From assembly GCF_000956465.1 (NCBI RefSeq), contig NZ_JYJA01000040.1:62001-126000 (forward strand): a stretch of DNA of 64,000 nucleotides. Direction: 5' to 3'. The notes under the pieces were generated by a model. That model ran no database searches. It saw only the letters and a list, made by a program, of their open reading frames with translations, and was not told the DNA's origin. Positions 57,647 to 64,000 of the stretch are shown one piece after another (the first letter of the stretch is position 1; every line of letters starts with the position of its first letter). Source of the DNA: Microbacterium trichothecenolyticum (lineage in GTDB: Bacteria > Actinomycetota > Actinomycetes > Actinomycetales > Microbacteriaceae). The position numbers were made by a program, and so were the translations under genes.

Positions 57647-57670
57647 GAACCTGTTGTGAGATCTGACCGA

Positions 57671-58198
57671 TCAGAACGGGGTGTCGTCGCCGTAGGCGCC
57701 CGGGGCAGCCCACGCGTCGCCGCCGCCGGCACCGCCGGCGTTCTGCGAACCGGGCGTCGACCACGGCTCGTCGGCGACCTGCGGACGCGACTGACCGCCG
57801 CCGCCGAAGTTGCCGCCACCACCGCCGGAGCCGCCCGCGGCGCGGGTGACCTGTGCGGTCGCGTAGCGCAGCGACGGGCCGATCTCGTCGACCTCGAGCT
57901 CGATCGCGGTGCGATTGTTGCCCTCGCGGTCCTGGTAGCTGCGCTGCTTGAGGCGGCCGGTCGCGATGACCCGCATGCCCTTCGTCAGCGAGCCGGCCAC
58001 GTGCTCGGCGAACTCGCGCCACACGCTCGCGCGGAGGAACAGCGCTTCGCCGTCCTTCCACTCGTTCGCCTGACGGTCGAAGTTGCGAGGCGTCGACGCG
58101 ATCGTGAAGTTCGCGACGGGGAGACCGTTCTGCGTGTACCGCAGTTCGGGATCAGCCGTGAGGTTGCCCACGACGGTGATGATCGTCTCGCCGGCCAT
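57671..58198 (-). CDS. ssb: Single-stranded DNA-binding protein
   Basis: This 175-residue SSB has the OB fold (VVGNLTADPELRYTQNGLPVANFTIA, WREFAEHVAGSLTKGMRVIATGRLKQRSY), a Gly-rich disordered linker, and the acidic tip DDTPF that recruits partner proteins. It lies 5 bp after rpsF in the same operon. It is the essential replication SSB. Confidence 0.96.
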   Translation of the reverse strand: MAGETIITVVGNLTADPELRYTQNGLPVANFTIASTPRNFDRQANEWKDGEALFLRASVWREFAEHVAGSLTKGMRVIATGRLKQRSYQDREGNNRTAIELEVDEIGPSLRYATAQVTRAAGGSGGGGGNFGGGGQSRPQVADEPWSTPGSQNAGGAGGGDAWAAPGAYGDDTPF

Positions 58199-58203
58199 CG
58201 TCC

Positions 58204-58572
58204 TTACGCCTTCGCAGCCTTGGCGGTCTTGCGGGCGGCGCGCTCGTCGGCACGCTGCTTCTCCGAGGCGATCATGGCGATCGCTTCCTCGGCGCGGAGG
58301 ACCTTGGTGCGCATGATCTGCTCGCTCAGGTTCAGCTGGCGGTCGAGCTCCTGCGTGGTCGCAGCCGTGGCGGTGAAGTTGACGACGGCGTAGATGCCCT
58401 CGTTCTTCTTCTGGATCTCGTAAGCAAGACGGCGCTTGCCCCAGATGTCGATGTTCTCGATGGTGCCGCCGTCGGTCGTGATGACCTTCAGGAACTTGTC
58501 GAGGTTGGCGCCGACCTGGCGCTCGTCGATCTCGGGGTTCAGGATGACCATGAGTTCGTACTGGTGCGTCAC
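58204..58572 (-). CDS. rpsF: 30S ribosomal protein S6
   Basis: This 122-residue S6 has the family pattern YELMVILNPEIDERQ, GGTIENIDIWGKRRLAYEIQKKNEGIYAVVNFTA, then a basic Ala/Lys/Arg tail. The GTG start at 58572 has a perfect Shine-Dalgarno AAGGAGGTG 5 nt upstream. It is the first gene of the operon; its leader holds hairpins that may bind S6-S18. Confidence 0.97.
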   Translation of the reverse strand: MTHQYELMVILNPEIDERQVGANLDKFLKVITTDGGTIENIDIWGKRRLAYEIQKKNEGIYAVVNFTATAATTQELDRQLNLSEQIMRTKVLRAEEAIAMIASEKQRADERAARKTAKAAKA

Positions 58573-58577
58573 TAACC

Positions 58578-58668
58578 CACCTCCTTCGGACTAGAACGGC
58601 TGTCGGGCATTTCCCGGCAGCAGGAGGGTGTGTTTGCACGTCGTCCGACTCGCCGCGCAAGGTTGCGC
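58578..58668 (-). promoter_or_regulatory. rpsF leader: Shine-Dalgarno and hairpins
   Basis: The leader has AAGGAGGTG (58578-58586). A stem with CGGG/CCCG arms and a C-rich bulge lies at about 58599-58623. A GCGCAA-GG-TTGCGC hairpin is at 58655-58668. S6-S18 complexes are known to bind rpsF leaders carrying a conserved CCG in several phyla; a CCGGG segment in the bulge makes autoregulation possible here, but the match is only suggestive. Confidence 0.35.
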
Positions 58669-58683
58669 GTGCGGACAACCCTC

Positions 58684-59838
58684 CTATGGTACCGGATCCC
58701 CGAGCAGACGCCGAACCCAGGCTCTGTCAGCGTCGGCCGCGGGTGGTGCGAGTGGGTACTCGGGCGGCGTGGCGGAGAAGGAGATCGGATGCCGCACCCC
58801 CGGCACGCGCTCCGCGCCGGCGTGGGCGACGGGGTCGAGGCCGAGCGCCCGGGCGCGCGCGAAGGCGGCGTCCATCGCGAGGATCGGTGCGCAGGGGACC
58901 CCTGCCGCCGTCAGACGGGCTTCCCAGTCCGTCGCGGAACGCGCCGCCAACGCCCGCTCGAGCACCGGGCGCAGTGTCTCGCGGCCCATGCTGCGATCGG
59001 CGTTGTGGAGGAAGCGCGGGTCGGCCGCGGCATCCGGGATTCCGAGCACCAGGCACAGTCGCTGGAACTGGCCGTCGTTGCCGACCGCGAGGACGAGCTC
59101 GCCGTCGGCCGTGGGGAACGCGCCGTACGGGTACACGCTCGGATGGTCGTTGCCGAGCCGCTCGGGCACCACGCCGGCGACCGCGTACGCACCCGACTGG
59201 TTGACGAGCGCCGACAGCGCCGACGACAGGAGGTTGACCTCGACGTGCTGCCCCTGGCCGGTGGCGTCGCGGTGCCGCAGCGCGGCGAGCGCGCCGAGAC
59301 CCGCGTGGAGGCCGGTGACGACGTCGACGATCGCGACGCCGGCCTTCGTCGGCTCGCCGTCAGGCGCACCGGTGACACTCATGAGTCCCGACAGCGCCTG
59401 GCCCAGCACGTCGTAGCCGGGAAGAGCCGAGTCGGCGCCGAAGCCGGTGATCGAGACGTACACGGCGCGGGGGTTCGCGGCGTGCACGGCGTCGTAGTCG
59501 AGTCCGAAGCGCGTGAGTCCGCCGGGCTTGAAGTTCGCGATCACGACATCGGCGCGGTGGGCGAGCGCGCGGGCGAGGGCGAGGTCTTCGACGTCGTCGA
59601 AGTCGAGCGTGATGGCGCGCTTGCCGCGATTGATCGACAGATAGTAGGTGGCCTCTCCGTCGCGCGACGGCGGCATCCAGTGCCGCGTCTCGTCGCCCGC
59701 CGGACCCTCGACCTTGACGACCGTGGCACCCTGGTCGGCCAGCAGCATGGTGCAGTACGGCCCCGCGAGCACACGCGAGAAGTCCGCGACGAGGAGTCCG
59801 GCGAGCGGGCCGGCCGTGTGCTCACCGGGCGCCGTCAT
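58684..59838 (-). CDS. CaiB/BaiF-family (class III) CoA-transferase
   Basis: This 384-residue class III CoA-transferase has the N-terminal phrase VADFSRVLAGPYCTMLLADQGATVVKVEGPAGDETRHW, NRGKRAITLDF, and the catalytic-Asp region AGVAIVDVVTGLHAGL. ATG 59838 overlaps the acyl-CoA dehydrogenase stop by 4 bp. The pair resembles the SUGCT plus glutaryl-CoA dehydrogenase set: CoA is moved from succinyl-CoA to glutarate and the product is oxidised. A related dicarboxylic or branched acid cannot be excluded. Confidence 0.9.
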   Translation of the reverse strand: MTAPGEHTAGPLAGLLVADFSRVLAGPYCTMLLADQGATVVKVEGPAGDETRHWMPPSRDGEATYYLSINRGKRAITLDFDDVEDLALARALAHRADVVIANFKPGGLTRFGLDYDAVHAANPRAVYVSITGFGADSALPGYDVLGQALSGLMSVTGAPDGEPTKAGVAIVDVVTGLHAGLGALAALRHRDATGQGQHVEVNLLSSALSALVNQSGAYAVAGVVPERLGNDHPSVYPYGAFPTADGELVLAVGNDGQFQRLCLVLGIPDAAADPRFLHNADRSMGRETLRPVLERALAARSATDWEARLTAAGVPCAPILAMDAAFARARALGLDPVAHAGAERVPGVRHPISFSATPPEYPLAPPAADADRAWVRRLLGDPVP

Positions 59839-61034
59839 CGGAACGCGCCCAGCCCCGTGAGGTGCTGGCCGAGGATGAGGGTGTGCACCTCGTCGGTGCC
59901 CTCGTAGGTGCGCACCGACTCGAGGTTCGCCGCGTGGCGGATCGGCGAGTTCTCGAGCAGCACGCCGTCGCCGCCCAGGATAGTGCGGGCCTCGCGCGCG
60001 ATCTCGATCGCCTCGCGCACGTTGTTGAGCTTGCCCAGCGAGATCTGGGCGGGCGTCAGGGTTCCGGCATCCTTCGCGCGCCCGATCTGCAGCGCCAGGA
60101 GGGCGCCCTTCTGCAGCTCGACGACCATGTCGACGAGTTTTCGCTGAGTGAGCTGGAATCCCGCGATCGGCTTGCCGAACTGCTCGCGCCTCAGCGCATG
60201 CCGCAGCGCCGCCTCGTAGCTGTCGCGCCCGGCGCCGAGCGCGCCCCAGACGATCCCGTACCGCGCGTCGCTGAGCGCCGAGAACGGGCCGCGCAGACCT
60301 CGTGCTCCGGGAAGGAGAGCGGATGCCGGCACGCGCACCTCGTCGAACTGCAGCGCCGTCTGCACCGACGCCCGCATCGAGCCCTTCGGCTCGAGGACCG
60401 TGATCTCGAAACCGGGCGCATCGGTGGGCACGATGAAACCGCGGACGCCGTCGTCGGTCTGCGCCCACACCACCGCGAGCTGCGCGACCGACGCGAGGCC
60501 GATCCACCGCTTCGCGCCCGTGATCACCCAGTCGTCGCCGTCGCGGCGGGCGAACGTCGTCATGCTGGAGGGGTCGGACCCGGCGCCCGGCTCGGTGAGC
60601 CCGAACGCGCCGATCACGTCGCCCGCAGCCATCGGCGGCAGCCACTCCTGCTTCTGCTCCTCGCTGCCCCAGCGGTGGATCGAGCCCATCGCGAGCGAGC
60701 CCTGCACCGAGACGAACGTGCGGATACCCGAGTCGCCGGCCTCGAGCTCGAGCGCGGCCAGGCCGTACTCGACGGCGCTGCGGCCGGGGCACCCGTACCC
60801 CTCGAGCTCCATGCCGAGTACGCCGAGGCGTCCGAGCGCAGGCGCCAGCTCGACGGGGAAGTGTGCCCGGTCGAACCAGTCCGCGATGTGCGGGCGCAGC
60901 TCTGCGTCGACGAACGCGCGCACCCGGTCGCGGGTGGCCCGCTCGTCGGGGCTCAGCTGCGCATCGATGCCGAGGACATCGGATGCCTCGCGCAGCGCGG
61001 CGAGATCCTCGGGGTCACGGCGGACATCGGTCAC
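59835..61034 (-). CDS. Acyl-CoA dehydrogenase, glutaryl-CoA dehydrogenase-like
   Basis: This 399-residue flavoprotein has the GCDH layout: GAFGLTEPGAGSDPSSMTT and WVITGAKRWIGLASVAQLAVVWA, EPKGSMRASVQT, and the late catalytic Glu in RTYEGTDEVHTLILGQHLTG. GTG 61034 has AGGAGG upstream. It would oxidise and decarboxylate glutaryl-CoA to crotonyl-CoA, passing electrons to ETF. It is the first gene of a two-gene operon with the CoA-transferase and divergent from the SGNH-gntR pair; the shared 202-bp spacer contains the candidate GntR operator. Confidence 0.9.
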   Translation of the reverse strand: MTDVRRDPEDLAALREASDVLGIDAQLSPDERATRDRVRAFVDAELRPHIADWFDRAHFPVELAPALGRLGVLGMELEGYGCPGRSAVEYGLAALELEAGDSGIRTFVSVQGSLAMGSIHRWGSEEQKQEWLPPMAAGDVIGAFGLTEPGAGSDPSSMTTFARRDGDDWVITGAKRWIGLASVAQLAVVWAQTDDGVRGFIVPTDAPGFEITVLEPKGSMRASVQTALQFDEVRVPASALLPGARGLRGPFSALSDARYGIVWGALGAGRDSYEAALRHALRREQFGKPIAGFQLTQRKLVDMVVELQKGALLALQIGRAKDAGTLTPAQISLGKLNNVREAIEIAREARTILGGDGVLLENSPIRHAANLESVRTYEGTDEVHTLILGQHLTGLGAFR

Positions 61035-61188
61035 GGCGCCTCCTCGCGTCGGTGTGCGCTCGCGCGCTTCTGCGTCGATTCTCCCCGATGCCGCGACCGG
61101 CGACTCTCGCCTCGGGAGGCTTGAAGGCGATAGGTTCGCGGGAACCCGGCATGGGAGATCCGCGCGGGCCAGGATCGATCGGCTCAAG

Positions 61189-61205
61189 CGATTATCGATT
61201 ATGCT
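61189..61205. promoter_or_regulatory. Candidate GntR operator overlapping the -10 of the SGNH-gntR operon
   Basis: CGATTATCGATTA (61189-61201) runs into TATGCT (61200-61205). The identical 13-mer stands in front of the GH141-like gene (45254-45266). In DNA of about 70 percent GC, an exact AT-rich 13-mer at two promoters is unlikely by chance. The adjacent gntR makes autoregulation the simplest reading. Confidence 0.6.
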
Positions 61206-61236
61206 GGCGGAACACGCTCCAACGATGGGACCACGG

Positions 61237-61872
61237 ATGCCTCGCTCGACCACCCTCGTCTTCGCCGGCGATTCGATCACCGATGCCGGCCGCGACCGCG
61301 ACGACGCCACGTCGCTGGGGGACGGGTATGTCCGGCTCATCGCGGAGGCGGTCGGCGAGGACGCCGTCGTCGTCAACAAGGGCATCTCGGGCGACCGCGC
61401 CGTCGACCTCGCCGCGCGCTGGGACGATGTGCTGGGCGCGGGGCCCACCGTGCTCACGGTGTACGTCGGCGTGAACGACATGTGGCGCCGCTTCGACTCC
61501 GACGACCCCACGTCTGCCCTGGACTTCGAGTCGACCGTCACGGCGCTGCTGGAGGCGGCCCGCGGCGCCGGCGTCGAGCGGATCCTTCTCATCGAGCCCT
61601 TCTTCGTGCCGGTGAGCGAAGGCCAGGCCGCGTGGCTCGAGGACCTCGATCCGAAGCGGGCAGCGGTTCGTCGCCTTGCGCAACGGTTCGACGCGACGCT
61701 CGTCGAGCTGCACGACGGCATCGGCGCGGCCGCCGCCGAGCACGGCGCCGGCGCCATCGCGCCCGACGGCGTGCACCCGACGCCGCAGGGCGCCGCCATC
61801 ATCGCCGACGCGTGGCTGGCGGCGTACGCCGCGGCACCCGTCGGGGCCGCAACCACGGGGGTCGCACCATGA
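61237..61872 (+). CDS. SGNH/GDSL-family hydrolase
   Basis: This 211-residue SGNH hydrolase has block I FAGDSITDAGR with the nucleophile Ser, block III YVGVNDMW with the oxyanion Asn, and block V APDGVHPT with the catalytic Asp-His pair. No signal peptide is present, so it is cytoplasmic. The start is ATG 61237, after the predicted transcription start and a GGGACC sequence; ATG 61225 is an alternative. It resembles carbohydrate acetylesterases. Placement with gntR and sugar-oxidising enzymes suggests deacetylation of an imported sugar. Confidence 0.87.
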   Translation: MPRSTTLVFAGDSITDAGRDRDDATSLGDGYVRLIAEAVGEDAVVVNKGISGDRAVDLAARWDDVLGAGPTVLTVYVGVNDMWRRFDSDDPTSALDFESTVTALLEAARGAGVERILLIEPFFVPVSEGQAAWLEDLDPKRAAVRRLAQRFDATLVELHDGIGAAAAEHGAGAIAPDGVHPTPQGAAIIADAWLAAYAAAPVGAATTGVAP

Positions 61873-62540
61873 CCGATGCGCTGAGCGCCGTGACCGAGCT
61901 GAAGCGCGGTCTGCTCTCGGACCAGATCTACGAGCTCGTCAAGACGATGATCAAGGACGGCTCGCTCGCGCCCGGCGAGCAGCTCGTCGAATCGCAGCTC
62001 GCGCGGCGGCTCCAGGTGAGTCAGGCACCCGTCCGGGACGCACTCAAGCAGCTCGCCCACGAGGGACTCGTCACCCATGTGCGCCACCAGGGCAACTTCG
62101 TGACCAGCTACACCGACGAGGAGGTCGCGCAGGCCAAGGTGGCGCGCGCCGAGCTCGAGTCGATCGCCGGCCGCCTCGCGTGCGGCGCACTCGATGCCGG
62201 CACGCACCAGCGCCTCGAGGACCTCATCGCCCAGATGCACGCGGCCGCTGATGCGAAGGACCTCGGCGTCTTCCGCGAGCTCGACTTCGCGTTCCACCGC
62301 GGCGTGATCGAGGGCAGCGGCAATGTGTATCTCCCGCGCATGTGGGACATCATCGAGCCGAGCCTGCGCTCGCTCCACGTGCTCGGCGACCCGTCGTTCC
62401 CGGGCGACTGGCACGACGTCGCCGAGTGGCATCGGAGCCTCCTCGAGGCGCTCGACGCGGGCGACCCCGACGCGGCGGCGCAGCTGTTCCACGCCCACGC
62501 CGCCGGCACCCTGCTTCCGGACGAGTCCGAGGGCGCGTAG
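61869..62540 (+). CDS. GntR-family regulator, FadR/FCD type
   Basis: This 223-residue regulator has an N-terminal winged helix (DQIYELVKTMIKDGSLAPGEQLVESQLARRLQVSQAPVRDALKQLAHEGLV) and a C-terminal FCD domain. The FCD domain has the metal-binding Asp/His set visible in LDFAFHRGVIE, EWHRSLLEAL and FHAHA. FCD ligands are usually organic or sugar acids. The ATG overlaps the SGNH stop by 4 bp. It probably represses its own operon and, through the shared 13-mer, the distant GH141-like gene. Confidence 0.92.
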   Translation: MTDALSAVTELKRGLLSDQIYELVKTMIKDGSLAPGEQLVESQLARRLQVSQAPVRDALKQLAHEGLVTHVRHQGNFVTSYTDEEVAQAKVARAELESIAGRLACGALDAGTHQRLEDLIAQMHAAADAKDLGVFRELDFAFHRGVIEGSGNVYLPRMWDIIEPSLRSLHVLGDPSFPGDWHDVAEWHRSLLEALDAGDPDAAAQLFHAHAAGTLLPDESEGA

Positions 62541-62549
62541 CGCCGCGGG

Positions 62550-63350
62550 TCACCTGCGGTAGAGCTCGCACGCCGTGGATCCCCAGAACGCGTCGGGACG
62601 AGAGCCCCAGGCCCGGTCGACGTCGTCGACGAGCTGCGTATAAGAGAGGTATCGCGCCGACATCGGCCAGTCGCTGCCGACCATCAGCCGCGAGGCGCCG
62701 AAGGCGTCGAACGCCGTCGCCGCGAGCGCGGTCAGTCGCGCGTGATCACCGGGTCGCGTGGCGACTCCGGAGAACTTCGCGAACGCGTTCGGCTGCCGGG
62801 CCACGAGGCGCAGCGACTCCTCCCACGCCGCGTCGGGCCCCTTCGCCCCGAGGCCGAGATGACACAGCACGACGGACGTGCGCGGATGCCGCGCCGCGAC
62901 GCCCGCCACGGCATCGAGCTGTGCGGGCCGCACGAGGAACTCCACGACGCGTCCCGTGTCGGCCGCGCCCTCGCACAGCGCGTCGAGGCCGGAGACGTCG
63001 GAGAGATCCGCGGCACCGCCAGGAGTGGCCACGCGCACGCCGGCGATCCCCTGATCGAGCACGGCGCTGGCCACACCCGCCCACCCGGCCGCCGGCGCGA
63101 ACTGCAGCACCGCGGCGCGGACGACAGGATCGCGCCGGGCGAGGTCGCGGAGCCAGGTCATCTCGGCCGGCGTGTCGGCCGCCTGCACGGCCACGGCGGC
63201 TTCGAGCGGACGGGAGGCGGCGGCCGCGGCATCCGTCAGTCCCTCCGTCGTGGCCGCCCGCGGCAGCGCGAGGTCGTCGCGGAACCACGAGAGCGGGAAC
63301 CGATCGAGGTCCCACACGTGGACGTGCGCGTCGACGATGCCGCCGCTCAC
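62550..63350 (-). CDS. Amidohydrolase-2 family lactonase (L-fuconolactonase-like)
   Basis: This 266-residue amidohydrolase has the metal-binding VDAHVHVWDL, FAKFSG, and the late Asp in MVGSDWPMS. Single-domain members of this group hydrolyse sugar lactones such as L-fucono-1,5-lactone and L-rhamnono-lactone. GTG 63350 overlaps the stop of the aldo/keto reductase by 4 bp, so the sugar dehydrogenase and lactonase are made together, as expected for sequential steps. It is convergent with gntR, 9 bp away. Confidence 0.85.
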   Translation of the reverse strand: MSGGIVDAHVHVWDLDRFPLSWFRDDLALPRAATTEGLTDAAAAASRPLEAAVAVQAADTPAEMTWLRDLARRDPVVRAAVLQFAPAAGWAGVASAVLDQGIAGVRVATPGGAADLSDVSGLDALCEGAADTGRVVEFLVRPAQLDAVAGVAARHPRTSVVLCHLGLGAKGPDAAWEESLRLVARQPNAFAKFSGVATRPGDHARLTALAATAFDAFGASRLMVGSDWPMSARYLSYTQLVDDVDRAWGSRPDAFWGSTACELYRR

Positions 63351-64000
63351 ACGCGCCCGGACCCGGCGAGCTCCGCCAGCTCGCGCCACAGCTCGCCGGG
63401 GATCGCGACGTGCTCCGCGGCCGCGAAGTCGTCGACCTCGGCCGCCGTGCGGGCGCCGACGACGACCGCCTCGACGGCGGGCAGACGCAGCGGGTAGCGC
63501 GCCGCCGCGTGCCGCAGCGGCACGCCCCGGGCATCGCAGATCGCCGCGAGCCGCAGGGCGCGCTCGCGCAGCTCGGCCGGGGCCTCCCGGTAGTCGAAGT
63601 ACGGCGCGGCCACCGGATCGGCGAGGATGCCCGAGTTGAACACGCCCGCCGCGATCACGCCGACGCCGCGGCGTGCGGCCTCGGGCAGCAGCTCGTCCTC
63701 GCCACGATGGTCGAGCAGCGTCGTGCGGCCCGCGATCATGACGACGTCGACGTCGGCCTCGCGCACGAACCGCATCAGCGGCTCGGGCCACACCATGCCC
63801 ACGCCGATCGCCCGCACGACGCCCTGCGCGCGCAGGTCGGCGAGAACCGGCATCGCCTGGGCCAGCGCCTCATCGACGTCGAGCGGATCGTGCAGGTACA
63901 GCAGGTCGATCCGGTCGGTCTTCAAGCGCGCGAGGCTCCCCTCGAGACTGCGCAGCACACCGTCGCGCGTCAGGTCGCCGACCGTGTCGACGCCGATCCC
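63347..64000 (-). CDS. Aldo/keto reductase, L-fucose (D-threo-aldose) dehydrogenase-like; N-terminus outside the window
   Basis: The last 217 residues are visible, from GIGVDTVGDLTRDGV onward. The phrases RIDLLYLHDPLD, VRAIGVGM, VMIAGRTTLLDH, GVIAAGVFNSGILA and PAVEAVVVGARTAAEVDDF match the D-threo-aldose 1-dehydrogenase/L-fucose dehydrogenase branch of the family. It would oxidise L-fucose or D-arabinose to a lactone for the next gene to open. It is the upstream member of a two-gene, translationally coupled set; more pathway genes may lie beyond the window. Confidence 0.87.
   Translation of the reverse strand, partial: GIGVDTVGDLTRDGVLRSLEGSLARLKTDRIDLLYLHDPLDVDEALAQAMPVLADLRAQGVVRAIGVGMVWPEPLMRFVREADVDVVMIAGRTTLLDHRGEDELLPEAARRGVGVIAAGVFNSGILADPVAAPYFDYREAPAELRERALRLAAICDARGVPLRHAAARYPLRLPAVEAVVVGARTAAEVDDFAAAEHVAIPGELWRELAELAGSGRV

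Noticed and set aside
59835..62498. Single 887-residue acyl-CoA dehydrogenase fusion
   Set aside because: The upstream part is antisense to SGNH and gntR; GTG 61034 with AGGAGG gives a normal 399-residue enzyme.

Overview
The window is high-GC actinobacterial DNA. Gene families, codon use, a C-terminal Asp-Asp-Thr-Pro-Phe SSB, an Eis-like acetyltransferase and the cluster rpsF-ssb-rpsR-rplI near dnaB point to a Microbacteriaceae chromosome, most probably Microbacterium. That cluster usually lies near oriC in actinobacteria. I see no tRNA, rRNA, CRISPR array, insertion sequence or prophage. Gene starts were chosen from Shine-Dalgarno sites, 4-bp ATGA/GTGA overlaps, or a TANNNT-like -10 box 6-7 nt before the start codon, which suggests many leaderless mRNAs.

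1-5.4 kb (minus strand): a zinc-starvation operon, znuA-znuC-znuB-zur, extended by a two-part YraQ/DUF1980 permease pair and an exported Ig-like protein. A palindromic Zur-type operator precedes znuA, and histidine-rich tracts occur in several products. 5.4-7 kb: an SDR oxidoreductase with twin operators, and a TetR regulator. 7-11.7 kb: a 2-oxo-acid dehydrogenase E1alpha-E1beta-E2 operon (probably branched-chain), preceded by a HisC-type aminotransferase. 11.8-20 kb: a holin-like membrane protein, a WXG-like small protein coupled to a long alpha/beta hydrolase, a large secreted nuclease, a low-molecular-weight phosphatase, purB, and two coupled membrane proteins. 20-30.8 kb: a PLP decarboxylase with an Lrp regulator, a SelW-like redox protein, a CsbD stress protein, two LysR regulators with divergent partners, a shikimate-dehydrogenase homologue, and a LysR gene overlapping a standalone TOPRIM gene.

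30.9-42.6 kb: a secreted esterase-like/glycerophosphodiester phosphodiesterase fusion, a DUF1254 protein, an alpha/beta hydrolase, a MATE exporter, a decayed HNH (13E12-type) gene, EamA and MFS transporters, LysR and a DHFR-like reductase. 42.7-49.8 kb: a class A penicillin-binding protein and a 1457-residue secreted multidomain beta-helix glycosidase (GH141-like). 49.8-58.6 kb: peptidase E, dnaB, a DnaA-box-like cluster, two low-complexity secreted or wall-anchored proteins (one ending in a LATTG sorting signal), an Eis-like acetyltransferase, and rplI-rpsR-ssb-rpsF.

58.7-64 kb: a CaiB-type CoA-transferase with a glutaryl-CoA-dehydrogenase-like enzyme, divergent from an SGNH hydrolase-GntR pair. 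Facing this pair are an L-fuconolactonase-like amidohydrolase and an L-fucose-dehydrogenase-like aldo/keto reductase. A 13-bp AT-rich word is identical in front of the SGNH-gntR pair and in front of the GH141-like gene 16 kb away. This links them into a hypothetical deoxysugar (L-fucose-type) regulon, the most testable new idea in the window. A second window-wide signal is the word GGATGC, which seems over-represented on both strands and forms the arms of many intergenic hairpins, much as DNA-uptake words do in other bacteria.
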